The position numbers and the translations under genes are program-made. The notes under the pieces are model-generated. The model was not told the DNA's origin. It was given only the letters and a program-made list of their open reading frames with translations, and did no database searches. Positions 61,534 through 64,000 of a stretch of 64,000 nucleotides of DNA are shown piece by piece; within the stretch, counting starts at the first letter, position 1, and each line of letters begins with the position of its first letter. Where the stretch lies: NCBI RefSeq assembly GCF_021538895.1, contig NZ_JADDRL010000018.1:51532-115531 (forward strand), given 5' to 3'. This stretch comes from Streptomyces olivochromogenes (GTDB lineage: Bacteria > Actinomycetota > Actinomycetes > Streptomycetales > Streptomycetaceae).

Positions 61534-62385
61534 GTGCCCTCACGCAAGGACCCCGACGCGTCCGCGAACGTCCCCTCCTTCTACGGCGCCGAGTTGCGCT
61601 ACCAACGGGAGCTGGCCGGCCTCACGCTCGAACAACTGGCGGAGGGAAGCTTCCGAGGCGTCCCGTTCCTGAGCCAGATCGAGCGGGGTGAGCGCCGCAT
61701 GCCCCTGGATCTGGCCCGGCACGTCGACAAGGTGCTGAGGACGGACGGCTTTTTCGAGCGGCGCTGTGAAGATGCCCGCAGGGCACGGCAGTCGGGGCAT
61801 GCGGAGTACTTCGCGGATGTGGCGGAGATGGAGCAGCATGCGGACGCCATTGAGGACTGGGCACCGATGCTGGTACCTGGGTTGTTGCAGACGGCGCCCT
61901 ACACACGGGCGATCGTACGAGCCGCCATGCCCCGGGCTTCGGACGACGAGGTCGAGGAAAAGGTGAACGCCCGAATGAAGCGGGCCAAGCTCTTCGACTC
62001 GGAGAACCCGCCGAAGGTCTGGGCGATCCTCGACGAATCGCTGATCCGTCGCCCGGTCCTCCCTGGCGAGCAGATGGCGGAACTGCTGGAGCACATCGTG
62101 GAGATGGTCAAGTCCACGCACTCCATTTTGCAGATCGTCCCGGAAACCACCGCCGCACACCCGTTCATGATGGGGACGACCAAGTTCATGACCTTCTCGG
62201 AAGCGCCTCCCGTGGTGTACACCGAGGCCCTGCACAGCGGCCAACTCATCGACTATCCGGCGCTCGTGAAGCAGTATCGGGAGTCGTACGATCTGCTCAG
62301 GGCCACCGCACTGCCGCCTGAGGTGACCCTTGCGATGATCGAGGCTGCGGCAGAGGACTATCGACATGGCAAGCCACGAGATTGA
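61534..62385 (+). CDS. XRE regulator with DUF5753 domain (third copy)
   Basis: 283 residues from GTG 61534. Helix-turn-helix: YGAELRYQRELAGLTLEQLAEG and VPFLSQIERGERRMPLDLAR. DUF5753: ADAIEDWAPMLVPGLLQTAPYTRAIV, LDESLIRRPVLPGEQMAELLEHIVEM, LQIVPETTAAHPFMMG. The 3' end overlaps the DUF397 gene by 20 bp. Confidence 0.9.
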   Translation: MPSRKDPDASANVPSFYGAELRYQRELAGLTLEQLAEGSFRGVPFLSQIERGERRMPLDLARHVDKVLRTDGFFERRCEDARRARQSGHAEYFADVAEMEQHADAIEDWAPMLVPGLLQTAPYTRAIVRAAMPRASDDEVEEKVNARMKRAKLFDSENPPKVWAILDESLIRRPVLPGEQMAELLEHIVEMVKSTHSILQIVPETTAAHPFMMGTTKFMTFSEAPPVVYTEALHSGQLIDYPALVKQYRESYDLLRATALPPEVTLAMIEAAAEDYRHGKPRD

Positions 62386-62572
62386 CCTGAGCGCCGCCCA
62401 GTGGCGCAAGAGCAGCTACAGCAACGGCACGGGCGGCGAATGCGTCGAGGTCGCCGTCTCCCACCCCGACCTGATCCCCGTCCGCGACTCGAAGAGGACG
62501 GAGCGGAACAGCCCCGTACTCCTCTTCCCCCCGACCTCCTGGACCACCTTCGTCACCTCCCTGAAGCACTGA
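62366..62572 (+). CDS. DUF397 protein (third copy)
   Basis: 68 residues. WRKSSYSNGTGGECVEV, VRDSKRTERNSPVLLFPPTSWTTFV. Overlap with the DUF5753 gene shows cotranscription. Confidence 0.88.
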   Translation: MASHEIDLSAAQWRKSSYSNGTGGECVEVAVSHPDLIPVRDSKRTERNSPVLLFPPTSWTTFVTSLKH

Positions 62573-62744
62573 CCCCTTCCCAGGCGCAGGAATTGGCCAC
62601 CCCGGGACACTCCCCAACCTCCCAAACCCACCCATTCCACCCCATCACTTGTCCCAAAGCGCCCACTCCCCGCGCCCGACCGTGGGCAGGCGGGGTTATC
62701 CACAGGCTCCACGCTCAGCGGCACGGGTCTGCGATCTTGGCGGG

Positions 62745-63704
62745 GTGGAGCGGATCGCATTACGGGAGTTGGCGGAGGGCGGTGTCCTCCTCACCTCGCG
62801 TGCCCTCGCGGCCGGCTGGCATCCGCGCCGGCTCAGCCGGGCCCTCCGAGCCGAGGGGTGGGCCCAGTTCCAGAACGGCATCTGGATCGAACCGGGGCGC
62901 TCCCCAAACCTGATCACCCGGCTCCGGGCTGCGCAGCTCGTCAGGCCACGGCTCGTCGTGAGCCATCGGTCGGCGGCCGCCCTCTGGCGGATCGAGACCC
63001 TCGCCCCGGCGGCCGAGGGACCGCTTGAGTGCACCGATCCGTCTCTCACCCTCCGCCGGGGAGGGGCGGGCGTGCGCGTGCACCGCATCCCCATCGCCGC
63101 GACCGAGGTGGTTGAACGGCAGGGCCTGCGGGTCACCGTTCCCGGCCGTACCCTCATCGACCTGCTCCGGGATGGGCCGAGGGACGACGCGATCGTCGCC
63201 GTGGACTCCGCTCTCGCCTACCGCACAGTCGAACGCGTCCGCCGCGCCCCGTTCACGAGGCTCGACTCGATCACCGCCGCGCTCGAAGTCCCCTCACGCG
63301 GTACGGTCAGGGCCCTCAAGTGGCTGGCACTGTGCGACCCTCGCGCAGGCTCACCGGCCGAGACCATCGCCCGCCTGCGCATGCACGACGCCGGGCTCCA
63401 CCCCGAGAGCCAAGCCGAGGTACACACCCCGGACGGCCGCCGCTGCTTCATCGACTTCCTCTTCCGGGCTGCGGGCCTTGCCGTGGAGATCGAGGGGTAC
63501 GCCTATCACGGCACCCGCGACTCCCACCGCCGGGACATCGCCCGCTACAACCAACTCCACCAGTGCCCGGAAGTCAGAAGGCTCCTCCGCTACAGCGCCG
63601 AGGATGTCTTCTGGCGCCCTGCCCACATGATCGGGGAGATTCGGGGTGCGTTGGCTGCGCTGACCACGCGAGAGCAAGGGGACGCGATCACTGTCCGGGG
63701 TTGA
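62745..63704 (+). CDS. AbiEi-like winged helix fused to DUF559/Vsr-like domain
   Basis: 319 residues from GTG 62745; the frame extends to 62649 but similar proteins begin near ERIALRELAEGG. The N-terminal half resembles AbiEi_4-type antitoxin/transcription regulator proteins (VLLTSRALAAGWHPRRLSRALRAEGW, LVVSHRSAAALWRIETL). The C-terminal half (from about 225) is a DUF559/Vsr-like endonuclease fold: DFLFRAAGLAVEIEGYAYH then RRDIARYNQLHQ. Acidic residues that would bind metal are present (Asp, Glu). No toxin partner gene lies next to it. Confidence 0.78.
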   Translation: MERIALRELAEGGVLLTSRALAAGWHPRRLSRALRAEGWAQFQNGIWIEPGRSPNLITRLRAAQLVRPRLVVSHRSAAALWRIETLAPAAEGPLECTDPSLTLRRGGAGVRVHRIPIAATEVVERQGLRVTVPGRTLIDLLRDGPRDDAIVAVDSALAYRTVERVRRAPFTRLDSITAALEVPSRGTVRALKWLALCDPRAGSPAETIARLRMHDAGLHPESQAEVHTPDGRRCFIDFLFRAAGLAVEIEGYAYHGTRDSHRRDIARYNQLHQCPEVRRLLRYSAEDVFWRPAHMIGEIRGALAALTTREQGDAITVRG

Positions 63705-64000
63705 GCCAGCCCCGTGGGCTTTTCGACCGAGGGGAGGCTTCCCGGTGTCGCGTCGGCTTCAAGTGACCGTGGGGACCGCCCGCTTCTTGGTCAGTGTCGT
63801 GCTTCCGCGCCCCGAGTAAAGGGCGCTCCGCTGTCGCTGCGCGTCGCCTTCGGCGATGGCCCTACGGGCCACCCTTGACTCGGGTCGCTCCAGCCCGGGT
63901 GAGAAGCGAGCGAGCGGCCCGGAAAGACGGGTGGTTGGGCGGGGTTCACGGTCACCTGTTGGCTGCGTTCTCGTCCGGCGTTGACGGGCGCGGTCGCGGC
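63705..64000. other. 3' end of window without a visible gene
   Basis: No gene is supported. A small terminator-like stem (AGCCC-CGT-GGGCT, 63708-63720) followed by TTT lies just after the AbiEi-like gene. The rest is dominated by the hairpin-rich repeat at 63811-63884. Confidence 0.55.
63811..63884. repeat. Hairpin-rich repeat element
   Basis: CCCGAGTAAAGGGCG (63811-63825) pairs with CACCCTTGACTCGGG (63870-63884) with two mismatches. Inside are further hairpins TCGCC-TT-CGGCGA and GGCCC-TA-CGGGCC. This looks like a structured intergenic repeat, perhaps transcribed. Confidence 0.6.

Noticed and set aside
1..64000. CRISPR array, tRNA, rRNA or prophage
   Set aside because: I saw no regularly spaced direct repeats, no tRNA cloverleaf with CCA-side features, no rRNA sequence and no phage structural or integrase genes.

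Overview
The window is chromosomal DNA of a Streptomyces or very close relative. It is very GC-rich with strong G/C third-position bias, has many GTG/TTG starts and DUF397/DUF5753 regulator pairs, and carries an F420 biosynthesis gene, an AfsR-AfsS pair, and many secreted proteins with FG-GAP or ALF repeats. Gene order (glutathione peroxidase, Scr1/Scr2-like pair, GPP34, large D-Ala-D-Ala carboxypeptidase, FO synthase, AfsR, AfsS) looks like the conserved S. coelicolor core region around SCO4425-SCO4444; this is from memory and not checked by search. I found 55 protein genes and no tRNA, rRNA or CRISPR array.

Layout. 1-16 kb: exported and envelope proteins. These are a partial ALF-repeat protein with a very long Ala-rich helical stretch, a trypsin-fold/FG-GAP protein whose catalytic His is replaced, a vanadium haloperoxidase-like phosphatase, a Tat-type multicopper oxidase, a VanZ protein, an alpha/beta hydrolase, an HxlR-RidA regulatory module with two matching 35-bp palindromes, a membrane protein under an iron box, and a second FG-GAP protein. 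16-24 kb: slipin, MFS exporter with divergent ArsR regulator and palindrome, glutathione peroxidase, MerR/GyrI regulator extended by a repeat, Scr1/Scr2-like pair, GPP34. 23.5-35 kb: cell-wall carboxypeptidase with a huge acidic tail, membrane proteins, SDR, sodium symporter, a 203-bp MITE, a degenerate ADP-ribosylglycohydrolase, TetR plus hydrolase. 35-43 kb: accessory-looking genes (possible toxin-antitoxin pair, HTH protein, WhiJ/DUF397 module, STAND-TPR ATPase, small-protein/toroid pair). 43.4-57 kb: FO synthase fbiC and many F420/flavin oxidoreductases, with a minus-strand catabolic operon of two amidohydrolases, two LLM monooxygenases, an SDR and an aldehyde dehydrogenase. 57-64 kb: afsR, afsS, a third ATPase/DUF5753/DUF397 module and an AbiEi-like/DUF559 protein.

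How parts work together. FO synthase supplies the deazaflavin core of F420, probably used by the LLM and DDN-like enzymes beside it. The catabolic operon shares a 17-bp palindrome (TCTGACG-N3-CGTCAGA) with a distant divergent SDR/hypothetical pair at 29.2 kb, which suggests one regulon controlled by a regulator not identifiable in this window. AfsR is expected to activate afsS through the direct repeat upstream of it. Three copies of the DUF5753/DUF397 regulator module lie within 42 kb.

Caveats: family calls come from reading motifs, not from searches. Starts were chosen by ribosome binding sites and overlaps.
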